This document shows, in pieces, positions 29,803-39,442 of a stretch of 64,000 nt of DNA. Below the pieces are notes generated by a model that saw only the letters and a list, made by a program, of their open reading frames with translations, made no database searches and had not been told where the DNA came from. A program made the translations under genes and the position numbers. The stretch is from Paludibacter sp. Lineage in GTDB: Bacteria; Bacteroidota; Bacteroidia; Bacteroidales; Paludibacteraceae. Numbering within the stretch: position 1 is the stretch's first letter; each line of letters opens with the position of its first letter. The stretch covers positions 1 through 64,000 of the forward strand of contig DAHXOX010000092.1 in the NCBI GenBank assembly GCA_027364655.1, read 5' to 3'.

Positions 29803-30933
29803 ATGCAATTTGAATTACAACATATAGACACTAAAACCAATGCAAGAGCTGGTTTGATTACTACTGATCATGGTGTCATTGAAACGCCTATTTTTATGCC
29901 GGTTGGTACCGTAGGTTCTGTGAAAGCGGTTCATCAACGTGAATTAACCGACGATATTCATGCACAAATTATTTTAGGTAATACCTATCATTTGTATCTA
30001 CGTCCAGGATTAGACATAATTGAACAGGCTGGTGGTTTGCATCGTTTCAATGGTTGGTCAAAGCCTATTTTAACTGATAGTGGAGGCTATCAGGTGTTTT
30101 CTTTGTCTGAAAATCGCAAATTAAAGGAAGATGGTGCTCATTTCCGTTCGCATATTGATGGTTCCAAACATTTGTTTACACCCGAGAAAGTAGTAGATAT
30201 TCAACGAATCATTGGTGCCGATATCATGATGGCATTTGACGAATGTACACCAGGTACTGCCGACTTTGCGTATGCAAAACAATCGATGGAGTTAACGCAC
30301 CGTTGGTTGGAAAGAGGATTGCGAAGATTCTTGGAAACTACGACAAAGTACGGATATTCTCAATCTTTTTTCCCTATTGTTCAAGGTTGTGTGTATTCAG
30401 ATTTACGTAAACAATCGGCAGAATTTATTGCCAATCAGCAACAAGAAGGGAACGCAATAGGTGGTTTAGCGGTAGGCGAACCTACAGAAAAAATGTATGA
30501 AATGATTGAGGTAGTAAATGATATTTTGCCGAAAAATCGACCACGCTATTTGATGGGTGTTGGGACGCCGGCAAATATTTTAGAAGGTATTGAGCGAGGC
30601 GTCGATATGTTCGACTGTGTTATGCCTACTCGAAATGGACGTAATGGGATGATCTTTACTGCAAATGGAATACTTAATATGAAAAACGAGAAATGGAAAG
30701 CTGATTTTTCACCCTTAGATTCTGAAGGAACTTCTTACGTGGATACCTTTTATTCAAAAGCGTACGTACGACATTTATTTGTCAGTAAAGAGTTTTTAGC
30801 CATGCAGATAGCTTCAATTCACAATTTAGCATTTTATTTGTGGTTAGTAAAGGAAGCACGAAATCACATAATTGCCGGCGATTTTACAACTTGGAAATCC
30901 AAAATGGTTAAACAGACTATGCAACGATTGTAG
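29803..30933 (+). CDS. tgt: tRNA-guanine transglycosylase
   Basis: HGVIETPIFMPVGTVGSVKAV, LTDSGGYQVFSL, GGLAVGEP, RYLMGVGTPANILEGIERGVDMFDCVMPTRNGRNG. Confidence 0.97.
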   Translation: MQFELQHIDTKTNARAGLITTDHGVIETPIFMPVGTVGSVKAVHQRELTDDIHAQIILGNTYHLYLRPGLDIIEQAGGLHRFNGWSKPILTDSGGYQVFSLSENRKLKEDGAHFRSHIDGSKHLFTPEKVVDIQRIIGADIMMAFDECTPGTADFAYAKQSMELTHRWLERGLRRFLETTTKYGYSQSFFPIVQGCVYSDLRKQSAEFIANQQQEGNAIGGLAVGEPTEKMYEMIEVVNDILPKNRPRYLMGVGTPANILEGIERGVDMFDCVMPTRNGRNGMIFTANGILNMKNEKWKADFSPLDSEGTSYVDTFYSKAYVRHLFVSKEFLAMQIASIHNLAFYLWLVKEARNHIIAGDFTTWKSKMVKQTMQRL

Positions 30934-31088
30934 AGAAGAACGTATCAAAAAAGAAAGTTGTATGTATATTTATCGATTTCTCTATGTTAAAATTCACTTT
31001 GCCGAACAAAGAGTCATAAAAATGCCGTATCTTTGTAACAAAATATTTCGATAATTCAGTATACAAAATCATTTTAATGCACATTCCC

Positions 31089-31586
31089 ATGAAAAAGGTG
31101 ATTTATTTTTTTATTACCGCTTTGTTGCTAACAGCTTGCGGAAGTAATGAACATGCTGCACAGAAGCTGATCAAATCGCAAATGAAAAACATTGTGACCG
31201 ATTACAAAAGCTACCAATCAATCAGTTTTGGTGGTTTAGATTCGTTGTTTACAACCTATCAAAAAGATTCAACCTATGTTGGGTTGCTACGGGAAGCAGC
31301 AGCTTATCAAGCACTTTCATCTCAGCAAACACAACTTGCCATTTCTGCCAAAACTTTAAAGCAGACGAAAGCCATTAAAAAATTGGTTGATGCGTATGCC
31401 GATTCTGCTGTACTAATAACAAATCAAGCTTCACTTTATGCTAAAGCTTTTAAAAGCACATTCTCCGGATGGCAAATGAGTCATACTTTTTCGGCTAATA
31501 ACGCACAAGGAGCCAATCAAGTAATGACGTACAAGTTTTATTTCGATAAACCATTAAATAATTTGGTTGGATGGGAGAAAGAGTAG
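31089..31586 (+). CDS. Putative lipoprotein of unknown function
   Basis: MKKVIYFFITALLLTACGSNEH: lipobox LTAC; TATCTTTG -7 box upstream near 31027-31034. Confidence 0.65.
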   Translation: MKKVIYFFITALLLTACGSNEHAAQKLIKSQMKNIVTDYKSYQSISFGGLDSLFTTYQKDSTYVGLLREAAAYQALSSQQTQLAISAKTLKQTKAIKKLVDAYADSAVLITNQASLYAKAFKSTFSGWQMSHTFSANNAQGANQVMTYKFYFDKPLNNLVGWEKE

Positions 31587-31742
31587 TATTTGAGTAGCTT
31601 ACTGCAATTATTCTTATCGTTTTGTCATCTTATGCTTGGTCAAAAAAGCGCTGTTTTGTCTTTGCTTTCATTTCCTTCATCAATTTTTTAAGCATCACTT
31701 TACGGCGCTTTTATCAAATTCATTTGGAAACCAACAAATACT

Positions 31743-31774
31743 AAAACCACTACAATCTATTTGTAAGTGGTTTT
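31743..31774 (-). terminator. Hairpin just 3' of tRNA-Val
   Basis: AAAACCACTAC ... GTAAGTGGTTTT inverted repeat, 6 bp downstream of the tRNA 3' end. Confidence 0.55.
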
Positions 31775-31779
31775 TATTG

Positions 31780-31854
31780 TGAGACATACTGGATTCGAAC
31801 CAGTGACCTCTTGCCTGTCAAGCAAGCGCTCTAAACCAGCTGAGCTAATGCCTC
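31780..31854 (-). tRNA. tRNA-Val (anticodon GAC)
   Basis: Minus strand GAGGCATTAGCTCAGCTGG...CTTGC-TTGACAG-GCAAG...GGTTCGAATCC...ATGTCTCA; acceptor, anticodon and T arms pair; loop TT-GAC-AG; CCA not encoded. Confidence 0.9.
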
Positions 31855-31872
31855 TCATTTTATTGAATATAA

Positions 31873-31901
31873 AAAATACCGTCCTAATGAGACGGTATTT
31901 T
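31873..31901. terminator. Hairpin between the two tRNA genes
   Basis: AAAATACCGTC-CTAATGA-GACGGTATTTT, 11-bp perfect stem. Confidence 0.5.
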
Positions 31902-31907
31902 ATTAAG

Positions 31908-31983
31908 TCGGGGTGACAAGATTCGAACTTGCGACCACACGCCCCCCAGACGCGTACTCTAAACCGGGCTGAGCTACACCCCG
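31908..31983 (-). tRNA. tRNA-Pro (anticodon GGG)
   Basis: Minus strand CGGGGTGTAGCTCAGCCCGG...CGCGT-CTGGGGG-GCGTG...AGTTCGAATCT...CACCCCGA; acceptor stem CGGGGTG/CACCCCG. Confidence 0.9.
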
Positions 31984-31996
31984 CTCAATTGTGATG

Positions 31997-32004
31997 CAAA
32001 AATA
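31997..32004 (-). promoter_or_regulatory. -7 element TATTTTTG upstream of the tRNA pair
   Basis: Minus-strand TATTTTTG 13 bp upstream of the tRNA-Pro 5' end. Confidence 0.4.
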
Positions 32005-32098
32005 ATACTTTTTTCTCCTTCTGACAATAGTTTCAGACAGAATCGCTCTTTCTTGATGCTATTTTTCAAAAGAACTTGTTTTTGGCTTGTTCTCAATG

Positions 32099-32106
32099 TA
32101 TCTTTG
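32099..32106 (+). promoter_or_regulatory. -7 element TATCTTTG upstream of tpx
   Basis: TATCTTTG 43 bp before the ATG. Confidence 0.5.
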
Positions 32107-32149
32107 TAATTGAAAGTAAAAACAATAACTCATTTTTGAAAACAAACGT

Positions 32150-32650
32150 ATGGCAACAGTATTATTTGGAGGTAATCCCACACCGCTTAGTGGGAATGAA
32201 ATAAAAGTAGGGGTTCAAGCTCCTGAATTTACGGTAGTAGCTAAAGATTTGAGCGAAAAACATTTGAGTGATTTTGACGGGAAAATTAAGATTCTTTCAA
32301 TTTATCCCAGCATCGATACCTCAGTATGTGCAACTCAAAACAGGAAGTTTAATGAAGCAGCTTCATCGCTTAATGACGATGTTGCTATTTTGTCTATTTC
32401 CATGGATTTACCTTTTGCACAAGGTCGTTTTTGTGCAGCTGAGGGACTTGATAAGGTCGTTACGCTCTCCGATCATCGCATGGCTGATTTTGGTTTGAAA
32501 TATGGTTTTTTGATTGAACCTTTGCGTCTTTTAGCGAGAGGAACGGTAGTACTTGACAAAAAAAATGTGGTTCGTTTTGTAGAATATGTTCACGAGGTGA
32601 CTACAGAACCCAATTATGAGGCAGCTTTATCAGTTGCTAAATCGTTGTAA
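32150..32650 (+). CDS. tpx: Thiol peroxidase
   Basis: VLFGGNPTPLSGNEIKVGVQAPEFTVVAKDL, SIYPSIDTSVCATQNRKFNEAAS. Confidence 0.95.
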   Translation: MATVLFGGNPTPLSGNEIKVGVQAPEFTVVAKDLSEKHLSDFDGKIKILSIYPSIDTSVCATQNRKFNEAASSLNDDVAILSISMDLPFAQGRFCAAEGLDKVVTLSDHRMADFGLKYGFLIEPLRLLARGTVVLDKKNVVRFVEYVHEVTTEPNYEAALSVAKSL

Positions 32651-32678
32651 GCATCATTTATTTGTTTCATGTTGATTT

Positions 32679-32713
32679 AAAGCGTTTCTGTGCTTCGTGC
32701 AAGGAAACGCTTT
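32679..32713 (+). terminator. tpx terminator hairpin
   Basis: AAAGCGTTTC ... GAAACGCTTT followed by TT. Confidence 0.6.
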
Positions 32714-32779
32714 TTGCGCATTGCTAAATGTATATTGATGTATAATAGCTTATTATATAGTTACAATTCAACAATAACT

Positions 32780-33022
32780 TCATAGGTTCTTTTCAATTTT
32801 TTCACGTATAATTAGCAAACAAAAACCCATTAATTTTTCGCAATGAATAATCACCAGCATGCATGAGATTAGTTTGCTTGAACATGGCAGAAGGGGATGC
32901 TTTATTACTTTGCACCGATAGAGTATACTGTCTAACAATACTGTTGTCAGGACTTCATCATGTATAGAATTAGGCCATTGTAAGGGTAAAGCAGTAATCC
33001 CTCTTAAATACTGATTTTTCAA
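32780..33022 (-). pseudogene. Possible degenerate remnant of an IS21-family IstB-like helper ATPase
   Basis: GITALPLQWPNSIHDEVLTTVLLDSILYRCKVIK resembles the IstB C-terminal pattern W..l..DevlttAlLDRlLhrCevIk; no Walker motifs remain. Confidence 0.35.
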
Positions 33023-33044
33023 ATCGTCATAAGATAAAAATCAG

Positions 33045-33052
33045 TATATTTG
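33045..33052 (+). promoter_or_regulatory. -7 element TATATTTG upstream of pabB
   Basis: TATATTTG 29 bp before the ATG. Confidence 0.45.
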
Positions 33053-33081
33053 TAAGGAGTTCACACAAGGTACCGGATAAG

Positions 33082-34065
33082 ATGGATAACATTGTCAATG
33101 CAAAAGATAGAATGAATCGGTTAGGAACTGAAAAAACTCCTTTCTTGTTTATTATCGATTTTTTACAACAGAAGCCTGTTGTGATACCTTTGAGAGAAGT
33201 CAACAGTCAACATATATTGTTTCAAACGTGTATTGCAAAAAACACGTCTGGGTTTCTTCCTAATTCTGGTACACAGCTTAATCACTCGCTTGAAATCATA
33301 CCACAACCATTTGAAGACTACCAAGATCAATTTGATACGGTTGTCGCTGAAATAAAAAAAGGCAACAGTTTTGTGGTAAACCTGACAGCTCAAACACCTA
33401 TTCGACTTGAAACAAATTTGCAAACCATTTTTCATCAGGCAAAAGCTAAATATAAACTTTGGTATAACGATGAATTTGTTTGTTTTTCGCCTGAAACGTT
33501 TGTAACTATTGAAGAAGCGAAAGTGTATGCCTATCCTATGAAAGGAACAATAAATGCTTCTATTCCAAATGCCAAGCAACTTTTAATGAATAGTTTGAAA
33601 GAAAAAGCTGAACATAATACCATTGTCGATTTGCTCCGAAACGATTTGAGTATGGTGGCAGACGATGTAAGAGTAACGAAACTCCGTTATGTTGAAGAAA
33701 TTGAAACGCATAAAGGAAGATTGTTACAAGTAAGTTCTGAAATTGAAGGTCGCCTCGCTTCGAATTATTTCAGTCATTTGGGTGATATTTTGTTTACCAT
33801 GTTACCTGCAGGATCGGTAACGGGAGCTCCAAAAAAGAAAACCGTTGACATTATTGTCGAAACAGAAACCTATCAAAGAGGATATTATACAGGTGTTTTT
33901 GGCGTTTTCGACGGTCAACGGTTGGATAGTGCCGTGATGATTCGTTTTATTGAAAAAACATCGAATGGATATGTTTATAAAAGTGGTGGAGGTATCACAT
34001 CGCGAAGTGATCCACACGATGAATATCAGGAATTAATTGAAAAAATTTATGTTCCGATTTATTGA
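33082..34065 (+). CDS. pabB: Aminodeoxychorismate synthase component I
   Basis: Chorismate-binding signatures: AYPMKGTI, DLLRNDLSMVADDVRV, GSVTGAPKKKTVDII, GYYTGVFGVF, YKSGGGITSRSDPHDEYQE. Confidence 0.92.
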   Translation: MDNIVNAKDRMNRLGTEKTPFLFIIDFLQQKPVVIPLREVNSQHILFQTCIAKNTSGFLPNSGTQLNHSLEIIPQPFEDYQDQFDTVVAEIKKGNSFVVNLTAQTPIRLETNLQTIFHQAKAKYKLWYNDEFVCFSPETFVTIEEAKVYAYPMKGTINASIPNAKQLLMNSLKEKAEHNTIVDLLRNDLSMVADDVRVTKLRYVEEIETHKGRLLQVSSEIEGRLASNYFSHLGDILFTMLPAGSVTGAPKKKTVDIIVETETYQRGYYTGVFGVFDGQRLDSAVMIRFIEKTSNGYVYKSGGGITSRSDPHDEYQELIEKIYVPIY

Positions 34066-34642
34066 AACTATTCGGGTTGAAAACAAAAAGTGCCTTCATT
34101 TGACATTGCACGAACAACGTCTAAACCATACACGTCGTACATTTTTTGGTGATGTGCAGGATATTGACCTAAAAAGCGTGATCAATTTTCCTGAATCATT
34201 GACTCAGTCGATTTATAAATGCCGTATTGTGTATGGATTAAATATAGAATCAATTACATTTGATTTTTATGTTATAAAAAACATTCATTCATTGAAACTG
34301 ATCACAGATGATACAATCGATTATTCATTCAAATTTGAGGACCGTTCGAGGTTTAATCAATACTTGACCTATAAATCAGCAGATGAAATTTTGATCATCA
34401 AAAATGGATTCGTCACTGATACTTCCTTTTCAAACATTGTTTTTTTTGATGGGATTAAATGGATAACACCATCTACCTATTTGCTGAATGGGATGCAGCG
34501 ACAGCAATTGTTGCAACAAGGGGCAATGATCGAAGAGGAAATTAAACCTTCTGATTTGAAATATTTTCGCTTTGCTAAACTTATTAACGCCATGCTTGAT
34601 TTAGATACATCTCCTTCGATTGATATCCATATTATCAAATAA
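34049..34642 (+). CDS. Aminotransferase class IV (4-amino-4-deoxychorismate lyase-like)
   Basis: FIETIRVENKKCLHLTLHEQRLNHTRR..., DEILIIKNGFVTDTSFSNIVFFDG; overlaps the pabB 3' end by 17 bp. Confidence 0.85.
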   Translation: MFRFIETIRVENKKCLHLTLHEQRLNHTRRTFFGDVQDIDLKSVINFPESLTQSIYKCRIVYGLNIESITFDFYVIKNIHSLKLITDDTIDYSFKFEDRSRFNQYLTYKSADEILIIKNGFVTDTSFSNIVFFDGIKWITPSTYLLNGMQRQQLLQQGAMIEEEIKPSDLKYFRFAKLINAMLDLDTSPSIDIHIIK

Positions 34643-34698
34643 GACGTTGAGATAATTGCCATTATTTTATATTTCAATCATCATTAAATTGTTACTCT

Positions 34699-35571
34699 AT
34701 GAAAAAACTCTTGTTTCTGTTCTTATTTCTTCCCGGAACGATGCTCTTTGCACAGTCGGCAAGTACCGTTTCTGAAAATAATGTGTGTAAAAGCACTATT
34801 CTTGGACATGATATTGCTTATTCCATTTATTTTCCGCCAGGTTACCACGACAATGACCGCACTTATCCGGTGCTTTATTTATTGCATGGTTACACGGATG
34901 ATAATACTGCGTGGATTCAATTCGGCGACATGCAACGCATAGCCGATCAAGAAATAACGTCAGGCAAAGCTCCTGACATGATAATTGTGATGCCGGATGC
35001 CGGCGTAACTTGGTATGTGAATGATTACACTGGAAAAGTACGTTATGAAGATGCATTCTTTCATGATTTCATTCCGTACATCGAAAAGACATACAAAATC
35101 AAACCGAAGAAAGAGTTTCGCGCTATTGCTGGCTTATCCATGGGCGGCTATGGCGCATTGCTATATTCTTTCAAACATCCAGATATGTTTACAGCATGTG
35201 TGGCTATGAGTCCGGCTGTTTTTACGAATGCAGAACTGCTTGCCATGAGTAAAGATCGAAAATCGATGTTTGAGGGACTTTTTGGAAAATTCGATCAAAA
35301 CAAAGAAGGACTGAACAATTATTGGAAGCAAAACAGTGTGCTTGATCTTGTTAAAGCATATCCAGATTCTGATTTTAATAAAGTAAGATTTTACATTGAT
35401 TGCGGAGATAAAGATTTTTTGTATCGCGGCAATGCAGCTTTGCATGTAGCCATGCGTGATCGCGGCATACCACATGAATATCGTATGCGTGACGGTGCAC
35501 ATACCTGGAGTTATTGGCGGTATGACTTGAAAAAAGCACTATATTTTGTAGGCGAAAGTTTTCAGAGGTAA
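34699..35571 (+). CDS. Secreted alpha/beta-hydrolase esterase (esterase D/feruloyl-esterase-like)
   Basis: Signal peptide; YPVLYLLHGYTDDNTAW, IAGLSMGGYGALLYSFKHPDMF (GLSMGG nucleophile elbow), DGAHTWSYWR. Confidence 0.9.
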   Translation: MKKLLFLFLFLPGTMLFAQSASTVSENNVCKSTILGHDIAYSIYFPPGYHDNDRTYPVLYLLHGYTDDNTAWIQFGDMQRIADQEITSGKAPDMIIVMPDAGVTWYVNDYTGKVRYEDAFFHDFIPYIEKTYKIKPKKEFRAIAGLSMGGYGALLYSFKHPDMFTACVAMSPAVFTNAELLAMSKDRKSMFEGLFGKFDQNKEGLNNYWKQNSVLDLVKAYPDSDFNKVRFYIDCGDKDFLYRGNAALHVAMRDRGIPHEYRMRDGAHTWSYWRYDLKKALYFVGESFQR

Positions 35572-35874
35572 GTCCTTGCCAATTATGCCAAGAAAAAATC
35601 TCATTTCTGTATATACAAATTTAAGAATAGAAATGCATTAAATTATTCTTTTTTGAATTGAACTGATCTATATGTTTTCTAAATTGGGCAACAATTAGTC
35701 TGTCCTATATTTTTATATCGTTTATATTCAACTGATTGAAAAATAAATTTGAACACTATGAAAATATTTTTTGAAATATTCTTCCATATTCAAGAAATCT
35801 ATTGTAACATTGTAGTCTGAAAAACGAAAAAATAAATTCATCACCACCAGACTATAACTTCAATTATAAACAAT

Positions 35875-38442
35875 ATGGAAACTAACATTTACACGTATGA
35901 TGATGCTTTTCAATCATCATTAGTCTATTTTCAAGGTGATGAACTCGCCGCCCGCGTCTGGGTAAACAAATATGCGTTGAAAGATTCGTATGGAAACATT
36001 TTTGAGAAAAACCCCGATGACATGCATCGACGTATTGCATCTGAAATTGCTCGTATAGAAAAGAACTATTCAAATGCTCTTTCAGAAGATCAAATCTTCG
36101 AATTGTTACGTAAATTTCGCTACATAATTCCACAAGGAAGTCCAATGACAGGCATTGGAAATTCATATCAAGTAGCTTCACTTTCAAACTGTTTTGTCAT
36201 TGGATTTGATGGAGAAGCCGATTCGTATGGTGCAATCATTAAATTAGACGAAGAGCAAGTCCAACTTATGAAACGTCGCGGTGGAGTAGGGCACGACCTA
36301 TCACAAATCCGTCCTAAAGGGTCACCTGTTAAAAATTCAGCATTGACCTCTACAGGAATTGTTCCGTTTATGGAACGTTATTCTAATTCAACACGAGAAG
36401 TAGCACAAGATGGACGTCGTGGCGCTTTAATGCTGAGTGTTTCAATTAAACATCCAGACTCACAAGATTTTATCGACGCAAAATTAGAACAAGGAAAAGT
36501 TACAGGAGCCAATGTTTCGGTTAAAATTGATGACGACTTTATGCAATCTGTCATTGATAAAAAAAACTATGTGCAACAATATCCCATTCAATCGGCTAAC
36601 CCAAAATACACAAAAGAGATCAATGCTGAGACTTTATGGGGGAAAATCATTCATAATGCATGGCAATCTGCTGAACCTGGCGTACTCTTTTGGGATACCA
36701 TTATTCGTGAATCCATTCCAGATTGCTATGGTGATTTAGGGTTTAAAACTGTTTCAACAAACCCATGCGGAGAAATTCCATTATGCCCCTATGACAGTTG
36801 CCGTCTGTTAGCTGTCAATCTATATTCTTATGTAAATCATCCTTTTACAAAAGAAGCATATTTTGATTTTGATCTTTTTTCTCAGCATGTTATCTATGCT
36901 CAGCGCATTATGGACGACATTATTGATCTGGAAATGGAAAAGATTAATCAGATTTTAGAAAAGATAAAATCAGATCCTGAAGATCAGGAGATTAAGCAGA
37001 CAGAATTTGCTTTATGGGAAAAAATTAAGAATAAAACATTATTAGGTCGTAGAACAGGCGTTGGAACCACTGCTGAAGGCGACATGCTGGCTGCAATGGG
37101 GCTTATTTATGGAACAGAAGAAGCAACTGATTTTTCTGAAAAAGTGCATAAGGTTACTGCTTTATCAGCTTATCGTTCATCGGTTATTATGGCTAAAGAA
37201 CGTGGAGCTTTTTCGATTTATGATGCAAAACGGGAAGAAGCAAACCCCTTTATTTTACGTTTAAAAGAAGCTGATCCTTCTTTGTATGCTGATATGGTAA
37301 AGTTTGGCCGTAGAAACATTGCTTGTTTAACCATTGCCCCAACAGGAACAACGAGCATGATGTCGCAAACAACTTCAGGAATTGAGCCAGCTTTTTCATG
37401 CGTTTACAGTCGACGTAGAAAAGTAAATCCCAATGATTCGGATGTGCGTGTTGATTTTGTGGATGAAATGGGTGACACATGGGAAGAATACATTGTTTTT
37501 CATCATAAATTTGTTACTTGGATGGAAGCGAATGGATATAATCCTGCAAAACGGTATTCTAAAGCAGAAATGGATGAAATGATCAGTAAATCACCATACA
37601 ACAAAGCAACTTCTGCCGATGTGGATTGGTTGAAAAAAGTGCAGATGCAAGGACGAATTCAAAAATGGGTTGACCATTCCATCAGTGTTACCATAAACTT
37701 ACCCAATGACGTAACAGAAGAATTAGTAGGCCAATTGTATGTAGAAGCTTGGAAATCTGGATGCAAAGGTTGTACAGTTTATCGAGAAGGCTCACGATCA
37801 GGAGTATTGGTTACAGCAAGTCAAGAAAAAATCGAAGAGGCACAAAATGAAAAAGATGCCAAAGATCAAGATTGCTTCTGCTATAATGAAGTGATAGAAC
37901 GCCCCAAAGAATTACTCTGTGACGTTGTTCGTTTTCAAAATAATAAAGAAAAATGGATTGCTTTTGTGGGTTTGTTAAATGGACGCCCATACGAGATTTT
38001 TACTGGTTTAGCTGATGATGACGAAGGTATAGCATTACCAAAGCATGTGATTGAAGGAAAGATCATAAAGACCAAAAATGTCACTGAAGATGGTCGTAGT
38101 CGTTACGATTTTCAATTTACCAATAAGCGTGGATACAAAACAACTGTAGAAGGTCTTTCGTATAAATTCGATCCTGAGTTTTGGAATTATGCAAAACTTA
38201 TATCAGGGGTATTGCGTTATGGAATGCCTATAGATCAAGTACTTAAACTCGTATCAGGATTACAACTTAATAGTGAATCCATTAATACATGGAAAAACGG
38301 GGTTGAACGGGCATTAAAAAAATATATTCCTGATGGAACGTCTGCTGAAGGGAAAAAATGCCCGAGTTGTGGACAAGAAACCCTGATTTATCAAGAAGGA
38401 TGCTTGACTTGCCAATCGTGCGGGTACTCTCGATGCGGATAA
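35875..38442 (+). CDS. nrdJ: Adenosylcobalamin-dependent (class II) ribonucleotide reductase
   Basis: SLSNCFVIG, RGGVGHDLSQIRPKGSPV, STNPCGEIPLCPYDSCRL, APTGTTSMMSQTTSGIEP, C-terminal CPSCGQETLIYQEGCLTCQSCGYSRCG zinc ribbon; no radical-generating partner subunit adjacent. Confidence 0.93.
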   Translation: METNIYTYDDAFQSSLVYFQGDELAARVWVNKYALKDSYGNIFEKNPDDMHRRIASEIARIEKNYSNALSEDQIFELLRKFRYIIPQGSPMTGIGNSYQVASLSNCFVIGFDGEADSYGAIIKLDEEQVQLMKRRGGVGHDLSQIRPKGSPVKNSALTSTGIVPFMERYSNSTREVAQDGRRGALMLSVSIKHPDSQDFIDAKLEQGKVTGANVSVKIDDDFMQSVIDKKNYVQQYPIQSANPKYTKEINAETLWGKIIHNAWQSAEPGVLFWDTIIRESIPDCYGDLGFKTVSTNPCGEIPLCPYDSCRLLAVNLYSYVNHPFTKEAYFDFDLFSQHVIYAQRIMDDIIDLEMEKINQILEKIKSDPEDQEIKQTEFALWEKIKNKTLLGRRTGVGTTAEGDMLAAMGLIYGTEEATDFSEKVHKVTALSAYRSSVIMAKERGAFSIYDAKREEANPFILRLKEADPSLYADMVKFGRRNIACLTIAPTGTTSMMSQTTSGIEPAFSCVYSRRRKVNPNDSDVRVDFVDEMGDTWEEYIVFHHKFVTWMEANGYNPAKRYSKAEMDEMISKSPYNKATSADVDWLKKVQMQGRIQKWVDHSISVTINLPNDVTEELVGQLYVEAWKSGCKGCTVYREGSRSGVLVTASQEKIEEAQNEKDAKDQDCFCYNEVIERPKELLCDVVRFQNNKEKWIAFVGLLNGRPYEIFTGLADDDEGIALPKHVIEGKIIKTKNVTEDGRSRYDFQFTNKRGYKTTVEGLSYKFDPEFWNYAKLISGVLRYGMPIDQVLKLVSGLQLNSESINTWKNGVERALKKYIPDGTSAEGKKCPSCGQETLIYQEGCLTCQSCGYSRCG

Positions 38443-38576
38443 CCTCTTTGAAGGTGTATTCAAAAAGGTTGTCTTAGATTATTTGATGAAACAACCTATT
38501 TCTTTTTGATTATGAGCTTGTTAGTTTTGCACAAATGAGAAAAACAGAAAAATTTGCAGAAAAAATTCTTTATTCC

Positions 38577-38607
38577 TTTGTGATACAAATGGTTTTTTCT
38601 ACTTTTG
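38577..38607 (+). promoter_or_regulatory. Promoter TTTG-N19-TACTTTTG upstream of sdhC/frdC
   Basis: TTTG 38577-38580 and TACTTTTG 38600-38607, near-ideal spacing. Confidence 0.6.
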
Positions 38608-38736
38608 CAACATGTTTATCAAAGAAAATGACAAGGTTAAAGCACTCAATATTAATTTATTAATATATATTATCTTGTATTCCTCCCTTTATAATTTGTA
38701 GTTTCTCATATCACTAAACATCAATTCAAACCTGTT

Positions 38737-39408
38737 ATGAAGTTATTTATTATTAACTCATCCATTGGAAGAAAACTCATTATGAGTTTGTCAGGGTTGT
38801 TCCTTTTTCTTTTTCTGACGCTGCACTGCTTTCTCAATTTGTTTTTATTGGGTGGCCCTTCAGCCTATACCGCAGTGAACGATATTATGGAACTTCCCGT
38901 AGTTACAATCATGGTACCTATTTTAGCTGCCGGATTTGTTATCCACATTTTGTACGCATTGTGGCTATATTGGCAAAATTATCGCGCACGTGGTGAAGTT
39001 GGATACGCATCTGGCAAAAAGAGTGAAACCACTTCTTGGGCAGCTCGTAATATGGTGATATTAGGACTTATCGTTTTACTGTTTATTGTATTACATTTGA
39101 CACAGTTTTGGGCTAAGATGCAATTGCAATCTTTTCTGGGAGGGGCAAATCAAGTTCATGCCGATCAATCGTATGACTTGGTGGCAAATCAATTTCGCAA
39201 TCCAATTGTTAGTATTCTTTATATTATCTGGTATTGGGTGCTTTGGTTTCATTTAACGCATGGATTTTGGAGTGCATTCCAGACGATAGGAATTGACAAC
39301 AAGAAATGGCAACCTCGCTTGCAAATTATTGGCATTATTTATGCAACGATTTTAGCTGTTTGTTTTACGTCAATTAATCTTTATTTCTTGTTTGGATTTG
39401 GAGCGTAA
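38737..39408 (+). CDS. sdhC: Succinate dehydrogenase/fumarate reductase cytochrome b subunit
   Basis: SSIGRKLIMSLSGLFLFLFLTLHCFLNLFLL; multi-TM with spaced His; first gene of CAB operon. Confidence 0.92.
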   Translation: MKLFIINSSIGRKLIMSLSGLFLFLFLTLHCFLNLFLLGGPSAYTAVNDIMELPVVTIMVPILAAGFVIHILYALWLYWQNYRARGEVGYASGKKSETTSWAARNMVILGLIVLLFIVLHLTQFWAKMQLQSFLGGANQVHADQSYDLVANQFRNPIVSILYIIWYWVLWFHLTHGFWSAFQTIGIDNKKWQPRLQIIGIIYATILAVCFTSINLYFLFGFGA

Positions 39409-39442
39409 CTTGTTGTTTCCTAAAATAATAAACTTATAAAAT

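Noticed and set aside
33163-33579. 138-aa minus-strand ORF
   Set aside because: Antisense to pabB; Cys/Phe/Arg-rich shadow ORF
35572-35874. Possible cobalamin riboswitch or NrdR boxes upstream of the B12-dependent ribonucleotide reductase
   Set aside because: The 300-bp AT-rich leader shows no recognisable B12 box and no clear NrdR palindrome by eye; needs cmscan and motif search
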